A stretch of 64,000 nucleotides of DNA from Aphidius gifuensis (lineage: Eukaryota > Arthropoda > Insecta > Hymenoptera > Braconidae), in contig NC_057789.1 of the NCBI RefSeq assembly GCF_014905175.1, forward strand, positions 5,146,001 through 5,210,000, written 5' to 3'. The translations under genes were made by a program, and so were the position numbers. Below, piece after piece: positions 48,464 through 61,941 of this stretch (within the stretch, counting starts at the first letter, position 1; each line of letters opens with the position of its first letter). Below the pieces are notes generated by a model, which worked only from the letters and a program-made list of their open reading frames with translations, was not told where the DNA came from and did not search any database.

Positions 48464-49235
48464 TTTAATTTATTGATAATATATTCAATAAATATAAGTT
48501 GATTATTATTTAAATTTATTAAAATTGTTTAATCGAAATTTTCATTGTCTTGTAATGAAAAAAACACATGATCCACTATGTTATTTTTATAACCAACACA
48601 ATTTCTAATAAACTTTTTTGTTGTGTTATTATTATGAAAATTACAGGTGTATTTTTTTAAAAACACAATTGGTACGAGTATTGTTTTTTAAATTGACAAT
48701 TTGACAATATCGAAATAACTGTAGAACGCTTGGTGACGATTGAAATATAGATAAAAATTATTTAGTAAATGAGAGATAAGTGTAATATTATTGTTGTTGT
48801 TGTTGTCATGCATGTGACACACACACGTTATCACAGCTAATGATATACAATGATGTAATTCGTCCTTGATATTTTTGATAATTAATCCCCTCTCTTTACC
48901 GAGATTGATGACACACACACACATGACCAACACAATCAGGCAAAAGTTTATTGTCGCCATTTTTAAAATACAATTAAGCGCGGTTTTTTAAAAAAAACAT
49001 ATGCTCTTTTTAGAAAATGGATAAATTGACTGGAATTTCTTGCAATTGATATGAAAAAAATAAAGTATTAAAATAAATTAAAAATAATAATTAATCGTTT
49101 ATTCAGTTTAGACAATTATGAAACAAAAAAAAAAATCAGCAACAACATAATAAAAGATTTTCTATTTATGAAAAAAATTAAAATCTAAATTTAATTTAAT
49201 TTAAAATATGTATAATAAATTAATGAATTTTTTCT
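48464..49235. other. Vps13 promoter region and carbonic anhydrase 3' flank
   Basis: Includes the Vps13 5' flank, with an ACACACAC tract at about 48911-48922 and TTGTTGTTG at about 48790. A 90-codon minus-strand ORF (48960-48688) has a signal-like start but is low-complexity (an Asn run from the triplet repeat), so I do not call it a gene. Confidence 0.4.
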
Positions 49236-50475
49236 TCATTGCCAATACCAATCGAGACTTGTTACATTAACGTCAAATTGATTATAATAACTCGAATAAT
49301 TTTGAATTAATTTTCGTAAATAAACTTTTCGTTTTCCAAGTTTTTGAAGTTTTCGATAATTATCAGCAAGAATATCTTCACCATTTGATAAAATTCTAAA
49401 TTGATTCATCTGAAAAAATTCATCAGAAAAACAAATGTATAATTAATTTAATATTTAATTGTGATTATTAAAAAATGACAAACTTGTCTAAAAGATATTG
49501 GAACTGGTGTTGAAAATATTATCCAAGTAACAGCTTCACTACATGGAGGTGTTGTTAATGATCCACGATATGTATAAAAAGTGTCAATGTCATTGGGTAA
49601 CAATGAGCTCAATGTTATTGAAGTATTCAAACTAATTTGATTATCAATCCAACGTATTGATGGTAAATTTTGTGACAATGGTTTTAAATTTTCATTATCA
49701 TTATCCTGTAACTAAATAAATTTTCTTTTTTCATAATGCCATTTAATTATAAAATAATCATTTAATAATTTAGTATTATTTAATTAAAAAAAAAATATAA
49801 TTAATTTTACTTGAAAAAATATTCCAAGAACAGCTAGGCCATCGACATTGACCATTGCATTTTCCATTTTAGGATATGCCATGTTTCGGTGAATAATATG
49901 CATTTCCATTGGATATCTATGAGTGCATATAATTATTTAATTACTAAAATTATTTAAAATATAATTTAAAGAATTGTAAAAAATTTAATAACATGCCTTA
50001 CTCCATTTAGACTGTGCTCTGATCCTCGATCATTTTTTCGTCCCCAATGAAAATGAAGTCCTTCTAATTCATACTCCTGATTAATATTTAATAACCCACC
50101 AAATATAAAAGGTGATCTTTTATTTTTTATCTTATTCTTTTCAAAATTTAATGATACAGAATGACCATTATTTTTTAATGACAATGGTTGAAATAAAAAA
50201 TCATGATAGCCATTCATTTCAAGTGCTGGCAATGGTAATCGCACTGATTTTTTTGTTGATAAAGCTATTGGTGATTGTAAATTACCATCACATTTTTTAA
50301 ATTCTTGAGACCACATATGTTGTTCTACAAAAAAAAATTTAAATAATATTTTTTAAATTTAAATTAATAAATGAATTATTAACTTACGACGTTTTGAATA
50401 TCCAAATGAAGAAACCGATACAGTTCTTACAAATAATAAAGAAAAAATTAAAAAATAATTTTCTTTTTTTATCAT
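49236..50475 (-). CDS. Secreted alpha-carbonic anhydrase
   Basis: Minus-strand exons 50475-50388, 50324-49997, 49916-49811, 49711-49484 and 49409-49236 (307 aa). It hydrates CO2 to bicarbonate. The N-terminus has a signal peptide (YFLIFSLLFVRTVSVSS). NLQSPIAL is the usual QSP motif. His84 in NNGHSVS corresponds to the proton shuttle. The three zinc ligands are H120 and H122 (LHFHWG) and H145 (MEMH). TTPPCSE holds the gatekeeper Thr and a Cys able to form the secreted-type disulfide with the Cys of KKCDGN. All catalytic residues are present, so the enzyme should be active. Intron 2 begins with GC instead of GT (AG/GCATGT at 49996), the only choice that keeps VRYPMEMH in frame. Confidence 0.93.
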
Positions 50476-51497
50476 TCTGTATATTTATCAAAATAAAATT
50501 TAGTTAATTATTATTTTATTGAAACGTTTCATTTAGTAGTCCATGATATACTAAAAATTTTGCAATATATATTTTTTAGATATATATCTAATGAAAATTC
50601 ATTGATCCTTTGCAGGTGCTAAATAATCGCATTGAAATTTTTTTTTAAACTTAACGCTCTGATAAATATTAAGATCAATAATAAATTAGAGTCTTTGAAT
50701 TATTAAAGTCCTTGGTATATCTATTTTTAAGTTTCATTGTCTTGATAAATATATTTATTTTTTTTGATATTCATTGAATTTTAAAACAGCTGTTTTTTTC
50801 TTTTATCAAAAAATACACTTGTCGATTAAATATGACAATTAAAACAATTATAAAATTTTTAAATGTAAAATATTATTGAGCATAAATTGAAAGACTATAT
50901 AGAAAAATTAATTCATTAAATTAAAAATTAGAATATTCTTTAATTACGAAAAGCACAAAAAAAAATTAAATTATATTAAAAATTCAAATATTCAATTGGT
51001 AACGCAGTTTTCTATATTATCGAATAAAAAAAAAAAAGTTTATGAGCAAACTTCAGTGCTGTTGAGTCATGTCAAAGTTGATCATTGTGATGATTCTTGA
51101 TTGATAACAAATAACAATTTTATACAATTGAATAAACGTGTTAAACATTTGGATTAAACAAACAAAGAAAAAAGTTTTAATAATAAATATATTTAAACAA
51201 TGTTAAAGGATTAATCATCTTGATATTTATCATGATGACAGTTCATCATTGTAATCTTACATAATGACAGCTACAATATTTGTCAACATTCCAATATTGT
51301 GACAGAAAAATAAAAACATATATTGTGCTAAACTATTAAATATTTCAACTACGCGTAAGTTTTATTATTTTTTATTTATTTAAATATAAATCTGCATTCT
51401 TATTTTTTTTTTATGAAAAATAAATTTATTAATAACTAAAAAATTATGTTATTTGTCTAGATTTTTATTGTGGTAATAAGGATAAATTAATTTAACA
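50476..51497. promoter_or_regulatory. Divergent promoter region (carbonic anhydrase / STK11IP)
   Basis: About 1 kb between divergent start codons. A probable STK11IP 5' untranslated intron spans 51355-51460 (ACGC/GTAAGT to GTCTAG). The rest is AT-rich with no ORF. Confidence 0.5.
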
Positions 51498-54400
51498 ATG
51501 TCATCATCTAAATTTGGCATGCCAAGTATGCAAGAAATTCTTGAGTTAGCAAAATTACTCAGAAAAAATGGTGATAAAGTATTAAATGGTACATGTAAAC
51601 TTTCTTTATCATCAAAACTTTTGCACAATTTAAATTATGCATTTACATTTATAATTGATGATTCAAAAGATTTTGAAAGTTCATTTCAAGTATGTAATAG
51701 TTCAGAAATTGAAATATTTAGAGATTTAAAATTTTTACATGATTTTGTACAAAAAACAATATGGTTAAAAATAACTCATACACAAAATGAACAAAAAAAA
51801 ATCATTGACATAACAAAATTTCGTCATTTACGTTATTTAGAATTACAAAAAATATGTATTGATTTGGTGAATGGTATACAAGGTGTTAGAGGACAATTAG
51901 AAAGTATAACATGTACTGGTGCTGGTGGTGTTGGTACTATTGGAAGATTACTTGTAGCATGTGGTGGTGATGCTGGTGTTGGTTTTGTATGGGCATCATT
52001 AAATCGTTTAGTATTACCATACAATGGTCTTGGAAGACTTGATAAATCACTTGAGCTAGCACCTTGGTTACAAATCCTCGATCTTAGTCATAATTATTTA
52101 ACTGTTGCTGGTGAACTTAATTGTTTACCAAGTTTAAAATTTGCTAATCTTGGATATAATAAACTTGAAGTTGTTCCTGTTTTTAATAAAGCTGCATATC
52201 GTACTTTACGTGTACTAGTATTGAAAAATAATTTTATAGATAATTTAAATGGTCTTGAAGGTTTAGATTGTCTAGCTGAATTGGATCTATCTTATAATTG
52301 TTTGTCTGAACATTCAGTACTTTGGCCAATTGAAGCAATGTCTTCATTACAATGGATATCACTTGAAGGTAATCCTTTGTCATATCATCAACGTCATAGA
52401 ATTTTAACAATGAAATATTTGCATGCATCACTAGCTGAAAGTAAATTTATTCTTGATCAATCACCATTATCTAAATCAGAAAAATTACTTGTTTCTGAAA
52501 ATCGTTTATATACAATAAGATCAGCAGCTTCACCTTGTCGTGATAATTTATCAACAACACCACTATCAACATCAATGATATCTGACACTACAACTGCATC
52601 AATTGAAACACCAGTTTCAATAAGCTCAATGACAACTGATGTTGTTATAAATAATACATCAAAAACGATGATGAAAATTAAAAAAAAAAGAAATTTACAA
52701 GAAGCAATTATTGCTGATGATGATGAATGTGATGATAAAACAATAGATACAAGTATATTATCAGCATCATATTCAGATCCATCAACTGATCATTTAGAAA
52801 CTAAAAAAAAAATGTTAGCATTAAGAGAAAAATTTGGTAATGATAATTGGTTGAGTAGTCATGCTGGTTCATTTGTACAAGATATTATGGGTATTGAAAG
52901 AACAACTGGAGTAGTTCTTAGCTCAACACCGTCAATGGAAGCATCATCATTTATTCAAGCTGATCGTATTAATATTAATAATGAAACTGAACATTGGAAT
53001 TCACCAGGTGCTAGTAGTGAATATGCTGAAAAAAAGATAGATGATGAAAAAACCATTAATGAAAATACTGATCAATTGATTAATCAAATTGAAGAGAACA
53101 GTACAATATTAGAAGAAGATACAAATCAACAAATTAAAAGTAATATAGAAACTTGCTATGATTCAGAAGATGAAGAAGGAGAATTATATTTAGTACAAAA
53201 AATAAAAAATAATGATGAAGAAGAAATGGAAGAAATTTTTTTAATAATATCACAAGATCTTATTAAAGAAAGAGATTCAATAACAAGAAAAATTAAATAT
53301 CGTTGGTCAACAGATAGTGTGTTGTCTTGTGTCATGGGTCGTGGTGAAAAAACAACAATTGATTTAATATTTGATACAGCAAGAAGAGACAGACAAAATC
53401 GAACATATTTTGTTGAACCAGAAGATGCTATTAAAATTGTTAAAACAATAAGTGATTGGTCAGAAAAACGACCAATTTTACTTAAAGTATTTAAATGTAT
53501 GAAATGTTCAACACATTTTTCACAGGATCCAGATTATTTTTCTACTGCTACTCCATCAACAATATCACAAATAAAACCACCAACTTGTCCATCATGTGAT
53601 AGTAATTTAGTCATTCAAACAGATGAATTACTTACACCTAAAAAAGATGCTAAAAATTCAATTGAAAATAATTCAAGCCCATGTAAGACTGATATTTCAA
53701 ATGATAATAATGAAGATAATCAAATAGACACAAATCTTCAACGTTCTGCATCCTACTCGAGTATTGGTGAGATTTTGAAAATTGAAAAACAAAAAAAAAA
53801 ATTAAATTTAATATCATTAGTTGATTTTTAATTTCAATTTTATTTAAATAATTAATTTATCTATTGATTTTGCTTTTTTTTTTTAAATTTATTATTATCA
53901 AAAAAAAAAAAAAGAAATAATAATTTTCATTGAATTTTTTTTCTATTAAATTATTGCTCGAAAAGTGATTGCACGAATTTTTGAAATTTCTGTCTCTTGA
54001 ATTAATAAGTAATAATTTTTTCAGGTAACATTTAAGTTTTTTTTTTTTTTTAAAAAAAGTGTGTGATTTTATTTAAAATGGTATTTTAGTTGTTTTTAAA
54101 AATTTGTTTTGATTGATACTTATATAACATACTAATCCCCGGTGCAGGTGGAAAAGAGGGTGGAGCATTATCCGTCACCATTTCTCTGGTGAACTCTGAC
54201 TCTCGACGTAAGCTTTCAGCTAATTAATTTCACTATATTACAGCATTTACACAAAAAAAAAAAAAAATTGATAATTCACTCTACTATAAATTCTTAATTA
54301 TTCCACAATCTGTCCCAATTTATTTTCCATTCATTACACTCTACACTTCAATCATTTGTTCATTTAAAATAATTATATTTATATTTCGATTGACACATTA

Positions 54401-56180
54401 AATTTAAATTTAAGGCTCAGCAACGAGTTTAGAAGAATCAAGAGAATCAACACCATCAGCTAATACACTGCCAAGAAAATGTGATAGTGACATTGAAATA
54501 TTGAGTAATCCAAGTCAAAGTAGCATTGAAGTACTTGATGATGGTACAAAGTGAGTATTTAATAAATAATAATTAATTATCATTTTTAATTCGCCTAAAT
54601 CATTTTTATATCATGTATATTAACAGTATTTATACAATGCAAAAATTAAACAGAAGGAAAGAGTCTCTGATAAGTTTTTAAATATTGCTACAGATCAACA
54701 TCAACACCAAGTAGAAAAAGATCATCTGAAGAGCGTAGAATTGCTGTTGCTCCAAGTCTCTTGACCATTCCAGATGTAGCTCCTGTTATGCCAGGATTAA
54801 CTGAAAGTAGCTCTTCAGGTATACATAATTTTCATATAAATAAAATAAATAAAATAAATAATTTTTACTAATGATAGCTCAATTGTTTTTTAGGTTCTTT
54901 AACAGATAGTGTTTGTACTGCTTATGAAAATAAAAATATTAAAAATTCTGATAAAATTGTTGGTGAACAAAATATAAAAAATGAAGCTGAAAAAGATAGC
55001 TCTTATACTCCTGTTGCAAATATAACATCAATGCTTGGTGGTAAGAAATTAAAAATTAAATACTGAAGAAAAATAAAAATAATTAAATACTTTTTTTGTT
55101 ATTTAGGTTTACTTGAAAGTATGAAAATTGGTACTACCAAAGGTTCACCAATAAAACTTGATAATTCAACAGAATTATTTATCAGTGACATTGAATATTC
55201 ATACACTGATTTTTGTAGTGTAGATCATAGAATTAAATTACATCTTATATTGAATGTTTTTGAACAAGAAAATGAAGAACTTGTTTTATTTTTGAGGGTA
55301 AAAATATTTATATTATATATTTTTTTTTAAATAATATTTTATATTTAATATCGAAATATTTAATTTACAGTCGGAAATATTAATGCAAAATCAGACAAGA
55401 ACTTTTCCAGGCTGTATTGTTTTGTCAACACTTAAAATGTATGTATTAAAAATAATTGGTCAAGAAGGTGATGATCCACAAAATTGGCTACAAAAAGAAA
55501 TAAGTTGGACAACTGATAGACTTCGTACATTTGCACCATTACCATTTAAACAAGGTGTACTTATTGAGCTTCAACAACCAAATAAAATTGCTGATGAATC
55601 ATCAAATTTAACATTGATGTGTATTTTACAAGATTTTCAAAGAACATCAAATGTATTATTTTATTTGACTGACTTATCATTGCCAAATAGTTGTGAAGTT
55701 GAATTTTCAATACCTGAACAATGCACAACATCAATTCACAATTTAATGTCATTGTCAGCTTATCATCGTAATGGTGATGCTGTTAGAATTCTTGCATTAT
55801 TTTCAAGTGCAACATTAAAGCTAGAGGATAATGAAAAAAAACTTAATATTGGTGGACTTGTCATAACAACATCATCATTAATATTAACTGAAGATAAAAT
55901 TCATTGGTTACTACCTGAATCAAATGAAACACCTATTAAATTTACTGAACAAGCAATTTCTAATTTAATTGAAGTTATATTTGACGAGTCATCATTGGGC
56001 TTAAGCTTTCTTGATGAAGTTGCTGGCATTGAGGAATTATGGACACTTAAATTTGTATCAACTGGTGCTGCTGAAGCTGTTGTTAATGCTATTCAGCCAC
56101 CTTGGGAAGAATTATTTTCTGTACCACTTCAAATAACAACTAAAACACAAATTATACCCAGTACTGACCAAAAATCATAG
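51498..56180 (+). CDS. STK11IP: STK11IP (LKB1-interacting protein 1)
   Basis: Seven exons: 51498-53766, 54148-54207, 54415-54550, 54694-54818, 54894-55040, 55107-55297 and 55371-56180 (1245 aa; human about 1100). Mammalian STK11IP binds the kinase LKB1 and sits on lysosomes, where it affects acidification and mTORC1 signalling. The N-terminus (MQEILELAKLLRKNGDKVL) and leucine-rich repeats at about 110-320 (LQILDLSHNYLTVAGELNCL, LAELDLSYNCL, LQWISLEGNPLSY) are typical. A possible zinc knuckle uses C667/C670 and C697/C700. A C-terminal PH-like domain has GGLVITTSSLILTEDKIHWL and EELWTLKFVSTGA. Exon 1 would otherwise read through to a stop at 53831; I end it at the GTGAGA donor after 53766 because the five following exons keep the frame and complete the family C-terminus. 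Confidence 0.9.
53767..54147 (+). other. STK11IP intron 1 with in-frame stop
   Basis: 381-base intron. Reading through its donor gives a 21-codon tail (EILKIEKQKKKLNLISLVDF) and a stop, followed by poly-T and poly-A runs. So intron retention would give a 777-residue protein lacking the PH-like C-terminus. Confidence 0.6.
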
Positions 56181-57125
56181 TGTCTTTATTAAATTAATTT
56201 TACAATTTAGATAATTAAAATTTAAAATTTGTTATGTCAAAGTTTGATGAAGTGTAAATTTTATGCCTCTCAAAATTAAATAATAATAATAATAATAAAT
56301 TATTAATGTTATTTGAAATGAAAAATTTAAATTTTTATATATAAAATATTTTTTGCTTTGCTATTTGTTTATTTTACTGTGAAATAATTATTTAATTTAA
56401 AAATACAGTCAAAATACTTGCCGACTAAAAAACTGTGATATTTAAAATATATATTAACAAAATAAATAATAAATAAATATGTATATGAAAGTTAATTATT
56501 GATTTTTGTTAATTGGATAATTTTAATTCATTTATTAGTTATCTAATATAGAAAATAAAAAAAAAAATGTATTTTAAACACACAAACCGAGGCTGTATGA
56601 CGTCACGTGTCTCTCCCACACAGAGACCGAGACAAGCCGAGTCAGTTAAAATTTTCAATAATGATAATGACAATAAAAACCTCATATATATAGATATACT
56701 AACTTGGCAGGTGAATTGTTAAATTGGTAAAATTATTTGGAATGTCGTGTGTGGCTCTGTGTGTGATGTGGTGCTCCAAGAAAATTTTTATTTAATAAGT
56801 ATTAACATGTGAAAAAATAAAAATAAAAAGCCAGCCCACTTATCACTAGCCAACATATTAAAATACAAATTAATAATTATTTATAATACATTCTATATAT
56901 AAATAATAATTAATACATATTGAAGAAGAAACGTGACCCAAAAAATTTAAATAAAAAAAAAATTCCTAAATAATTATTAAGGTAAGCTATATAATTTGCA
57001 TACAAAAGTGTTCTATAATAATAATAATCAGCCATTTTTTATTGTAATATATTTGTCAATATTAATTTGTAATAATTAATTAATTTTATTAGCAATAAAA
57101 TAAAAGCCATAACCTCGAGTAAAAG
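56181..57125. promoter_or_regulatory. egl: STK11IP 3' flank and egl promoter region
   Basis: The right half is the egl 5' region. TGACGTCACGTG (56598-56609) overlaps a perfect CRE (TGACGTCA) with an E-box (CACGTG) in a locally GC-richer patch. A probable 5' untranslated intron spans 56982-57092 (AAG/GTAAGC to ATTAG). The left part is the STK11IP 3' untranslated region with an ATAATAATAATAATAAA tract near 56280. Confidence 0.55.
56598..56609. promoter_or_regulatory. Overlapping CRE and E-box (TGACGTCACGTG)
   Basis: TGACGTCA (56598-56605) shares its last two bases with CACGTG (56604-56609). CREB/ATF-type bZIP factors bind the first and bHLH factors (USF, MITF, Myc types) the second. It lies about 520 bp upstream of the egl start codon. 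Confidence 0.55.
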
Positions 57126-59758
57126 ATGGATAGTTCGGAGTACGAGTTGGTGAGAAATTTAACTCTGCTATTTTTTTTTGAACGTTTGATGGACAAAGGT
57201 GGTCCACGTACATTACATGATTTAAGTTGTCAATTTGGAGCAAAAGGATTTACCAAGGAAATGCGACAAATTGCTGGTGGATCACAAAGTGGATTGAGAA
57301 AATTTTTGTCACAATATCCATCATTATTTGTTGTTGATGGTGATGTTGTATCTGTAAATACATATCAGGCAGTGGTTGAGCCTGACACTGGTGCAACAAT
57401 TCAAAATACACGTGATTATGCTAGAGAAGCTGTTGAATATTTTACAAATAAATTAATACAATATGGTGCTGGTGCTGAGGTACCAATTAAAAGTTTACTT
57501 GGTCATCGTTCACAAGCATCACCAGAAGTTAGACATTTATCTGGTCAACATTATCGTGAATTTCGTGATTTTTTAAGTAAATATGTTGATGATTTTATTG
57601 TTACTGAAGAAAATGTTAAATTAAAAAAATTTGAAAATATGGAAGGTGTACCATTTCATGAACTAGAACCAGAAATTCCTGTTGATCAGGAAATAACAAC
57701 AAAATTAATTGATTTTTTATTTTCAAATATTGATAAAAATGGTACAACAACAGTTGATCAATTATTAAATTTAGTATCAAAACATCCAGAATCAAATCAA
57801 TGGTCATCATTTTTTACAACATCACAAGATTTATCAACATTTTTAAAAATGTTTACAGATACATTTAATGTACAAAAAAATATTGTAACTGTAAATATTA
57901 AGCCAAAATTATCAACAATTAAAAAACCAGAAATAAAAGAAAAACAAAATAATGACATTGATAAAACTGATGGTGTTGGCGTTGGTGGTGGAGGAGGTAG
58001 TAATTTTAGTAGAAATTCATCACCATCAATTAATCAAAATAATAATAATCAATCAAATTATAATTCACTTGATAATCAAACATCAATTAGTAATGATAAT
58101 TTTAATGATGATTATCAATCATCATTTGAACACAATTCATCACCACCAGTTAGTTTACAACAACAATCATTAAAACAAAGAATTAATTCACTTGTTATGA
58201 AAACAATTGCTGATAATACTGAAAAAGATATGAATATACATGCACCACAAATTGGTGATTGGAAATTAAAAATATTACAACAAACAAAAGTCATTGTACA
58301 TTTAAAACAATCATTACAAATTATTGATGATATTATGAATTCATCAAGACTAAGTTATGATGGTAAAATTATTGTATCACTTGATTGTGAAGGTATTAAT
58401 GTTGGAACTAAAGGACAATTGACACTTGTACAAATTGGCACATTAGCTGGAGTTATTTATATTTTTGATATATTTACAACACCAAGTTTAATTGGAGGAT
58501 TAAAAAAGCTATTAGAAAGTCCAGATGTTGTTAAGGTGATTATAAAACTATAACATATAGGTATTTAATAAAAATTATAAATATAATTTAATAATTTATT
58601 CGGTTGGCATGTTTTTTTTTTCTCTCAGGTTATTCATGATTGTAGAAATGACAGTGTCAATTTGTATAATCAATTGGGAATTATGTTGACAAATGTGTTT
58701 GATACTCAAGCAGCACATGCTGTTATTCAATATCAAGATACTGGTCGACCAGTTTACAAAGTTAAAAATGTCAATTTAAATACACTGTGTGAAATATATG
58801 GTGTACAAGGTAATCTTTTAAAAGAACAACTTAAATTTATTTATCGTCGTGATCAAAAATATTGGGCACGTAGACCATTGTCAAGGGATATGCTTATATA
58901 TGCCAGCAGTGATGTTGTAGGACTTGTACCACAAATTTATACTTGCATGTCAAGGTAAATAATAATATTAATTTATAATAAATATATGATTATTTAATTT
59001 TTAATTTATTTATTTGAATTTACAGATTAATAAAACCAGACATGTGGTTATTATTTAAAGAATTATGCAGTGAACAAGTTGACATGCACATAAATCCAGA
59101 TAGAGTTAAAGCAGCTAAAAAAGAAAGAAAAATTGAAACAGAAATATGTGATTTGAGAAAACGAATGGAAGAAACATCTGGTAAAAATATTGTATTAACT
59201 AATAGAGAAATTCGTTTACTACGTCATTTATCATTAACTGAAGATGAAAAAGAAAAATTAAAAGGTTGTCATAAGGTTGCTAAAAAACTTGAAAAATTAG
59301 AAAATTTAAATCATGATAAAAATGAAAGTACAGATGATGATGATGATGATTGTGATGATGATGATGATAAAAATGAATATCCAAGTTTAGATAGTATGAC
59401 ATCAAGTGATTCAACTAAAATTGAATCACCATCATTAACTGAATCAATGAAAATGTTAAATGATTTTTTGTCTGATCATCAAATTGATGGATTTGAAAGA
59501 ATGGATAAACTTGATGCCATTTTATCAACAGTTGTGCCTAATGAAAAAAATAATTCATTTATAAATGATGATCATTCACAATTAAATAAATGTTCAATGT
59601 GCCTTGGTGATTTATCAAATACACCAGTTAAACAACGAATAAAAACTACTGAGACTGCCAGTCAGACAATGAGTACAGGTGATATTGTTATAACTCGAGT
59701 TTTTTTCATTGAAGATGAAAAAGAAAGGACTAAATTATTAAGTTCACCAAAAAAATAA
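57126..59758 (+). CDS. egl: Egalitarian, mRNA cargo adaptor for dynein
   Basis: Three exons: 57126-58535, 58629-58954 and 59026-59758 (822 aa). Egl binds localising mRNAs and links them, with BicD, to dynein. The N-terminus is nearly diagnostic (EYELVRNLTLLFFFERLMDK, RTLHDLSCQFG, GFTKEMRQIAGG). Low-complexity Asn/Ser sequence at about 280-340 separates it from the 3'-5' exonuclease domain: D420 and E422 (SLDCEG), the HDCRNDS block (D477), and Y561 with D565 (YASSDV), so the DEDDy residues are kept as in other Egl proteins. A coiled-coil-like KERKIETEICDLRKRMEE region and an Asp-rich tract follow. Near the end, ETASQTMST (SQT at 791-793) matches the dynein light chain LC8-binding motif. All junctions are GT-AG. 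Confidence 0.96.
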
Positions 59759-60465
59759 TTATAAAAACATTTTTTTTTTTTTTTTTTTCTTACAAATTTC
59801 TTTTACTCTTTTTTTTTTTTTTTTAATTTGTAAATGATTTTAACCGAATTTAAAAAAAATAATCCAATGACATAAATGATTTTTTTTTAAATATAATTAA
59901 AAATTAAAATCATAGTCACGTCAAATTTTTAAACATATACATTAGGGAAAAAAAAAAAAAAAAAACAATCATGATATTATTAATAATGAAAGTCAGTATT
60001 TTTTTTTTTTTTTAAACTGACATGGAGGAATCATACATGAGATATTATTGTATTTAAATGCAATAAAATTGCAATATCTATTTTTTGTAGAAAAAAGAAA
60101 ACAAAAAAAAAAAAAAATAATTAAATTTTTAACTGTTGGTTTTTTATACAACAATTATAATCAAAAATATTATACTCTGATTTTTAACTAATGGCAATAG
60201 GTATACGATTAACTGGCTTCCATAATTTTTTTTTGTTTAATTTATACATAAACTTATATACTAAGAAAAAAAAAAAATGTCATAATACAAATAATAGGTT
60301 TTTTTCCCATAAAAAATATAGATATATATATATATTTCCCATTAACAATTATTATTATAAAACTATAAAATATTGTAGATGAATTTGCAGTTGAATAAAC
60401 GCTCAATAAATTGTTATAAAATGATAATCAAAAAACAAAAAATTATGTTAAAAAATAACAATTAA
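59759..60465. other. Convergent 3' flanks of egl and HSDL2
   Basis: Extremely AT-rich, with poly-T and poly-A runs of 15-20 bases (59771-59824, 59947-60013). The 63-codon ORF at 60191 is low-complexity. No gene is supported. Confidence 0.45.
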
Positions 60466-61941
60466 TTACAATTTTGATTTTAAACTACTCATAAGTTTTT
60501 CAAGTTTCATTGCAGTTTGTAAATTACCATCAATTTTTAATTTACCCATCATAAATGCTGTTGATGGTTTTAATTTACCAGTAAACATTCCAAAGAAATT
60601 TTTTGAATCCATTGTCAATGTAGCATCAGGTGATTGACTTGGTTGTCCTTTGCCAAATGAACCATTTCCATTTTTTAAATCAATAAACCAAGTACCAGAT
60701 TCATCACCTTGTAAATTAATAATATTCATTTAGTTAATTGTATTTTATTTATTATAAACAAATGACAACTTACCAGTTAAATTAAATTGATAAACAGCTG
60801 CTGTTTTTTTGACAAGTTCAGGTGATATATTTGCTTTAATTGCTTTAAAAATATTTTCAATATCTGATTTAGAATCAGTAGATGATTTCTTGTCATCTTT
60901 TAATTGAATAAGTTGTTCTGAATCCTCAACATCAAGGAAAAAATCAAGCATTAAATCATTAACTTTTTCAGGATTACAAGCATATGGAATAAAATCAGTT
61001 ATTCCTTCTTCCTTAAGTATTTCTTCATCAATGAAAAATTTACCAGTTACTTTTTTACTGTCTTTACAAATCAAAGCATAAACAGCATCAGACACTATAT
61101 CTGGTTTTCTACTAACATCAGCACTATCTGGACCACTTAACATTTCAATAGCAGCAGTATGAATTGCTGTTTTTGGCCATACAGCATTAACAGCAATACC
61201 ATCATCTTTAAATTCTTCAGACATACCCAATACACACATTGACATACCATATTTAGCCATTGTATATGCAACATGATTTTTAAACCACATTGGATTTAAA
61301 TTAAGTGGTGGACTTATATTAACAATATGTGGATTAATACTTTTTTGTAAAAATGGTAAACATGCTTTTGATACTAAAAATGTACCTCTTGCATTGACAC
61401 CATTCATTAAATCATATCTTTTCATATCAGTTTTTAATGTTGGTGTTAATGATATTGCACTTGCATTATTTATTAATATATCAATTCCACCAAATTTTTT
61501 AACAGCTTGATTAACAGCTGCATTAACTTGTCCTTCATCACGTACATCAACAGTACATGGTAATGCTTTACCACCAATATCTTCAATTTCTTTTGCTGCT
61601 GTAAATATTGTACCTGGTAATTTTGGATGTGGTTCTGTTGTTTTTGCACATATTACAATATTAGCACCATCTTTTGCTGCTTTTAATGCAATACTTTTGC
61701 CAATTCCTCGTGATGCCCCAGTTATAAATATTGTTTTACCAGCAAGTTTTCTAAAAATAATTATCAAATTATTTCAAGTTTAATTGTACTTTGGACTTTT
61801 ATTTATCACATTGAATAATTCATCAAAATTTATCTTTAAAATCTTTGTACTACATTTGATTTTATATATTTTTCAACTCAACAAATGCAACAAATATTAG
61901 AAATTTAATTGACAATTTACTTACCCTGTATTTTTCAACAT
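60466..61941 (-). CDS. HSDL2: HSDL2, peroxisomal SDR with SCP2 domain
   Basis: Minus-strand exons 61941-61925, 61750-60774 and 60707-60466 (411 aa; human 418). It joins a short-chain dehydrogenase domain to a sterol-carrier SCP2 domain and is linked to lipid metabolism. The start MLKNTG/KLAGKTIFITGASRGIGKSI holds the cofactor motif TGxxxGxG. NNASAISLTPTL, the active Ser in NISPPLNLNPMW and YTMAK (YxxxK) are as in the family. The SCP2 part (GDESGTWFIDLKNGNG, TGKLKPSTAFMMGKLKIDGN) ends in SLKSKL; the last three residues SKL are a textbook PTS1 peroxisomal signal. All active-site residues are in place. Confidence 0.96.

Noticed and set aside
48688..48960. 90-codon minus-strand ORF starting MATINFCLIVLVMCVCV
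   Set aside because: Has a signal-like start but then low-complexity Asn runs from a TTG repeat; lies in the Vps13 5' flank with no splice context.
60191..60382. 63-codon ORF between egl and HSDL2
   Set aside because: Low-complexity Lys/Tyr/Asn sequence in the convergent 3' flanks.
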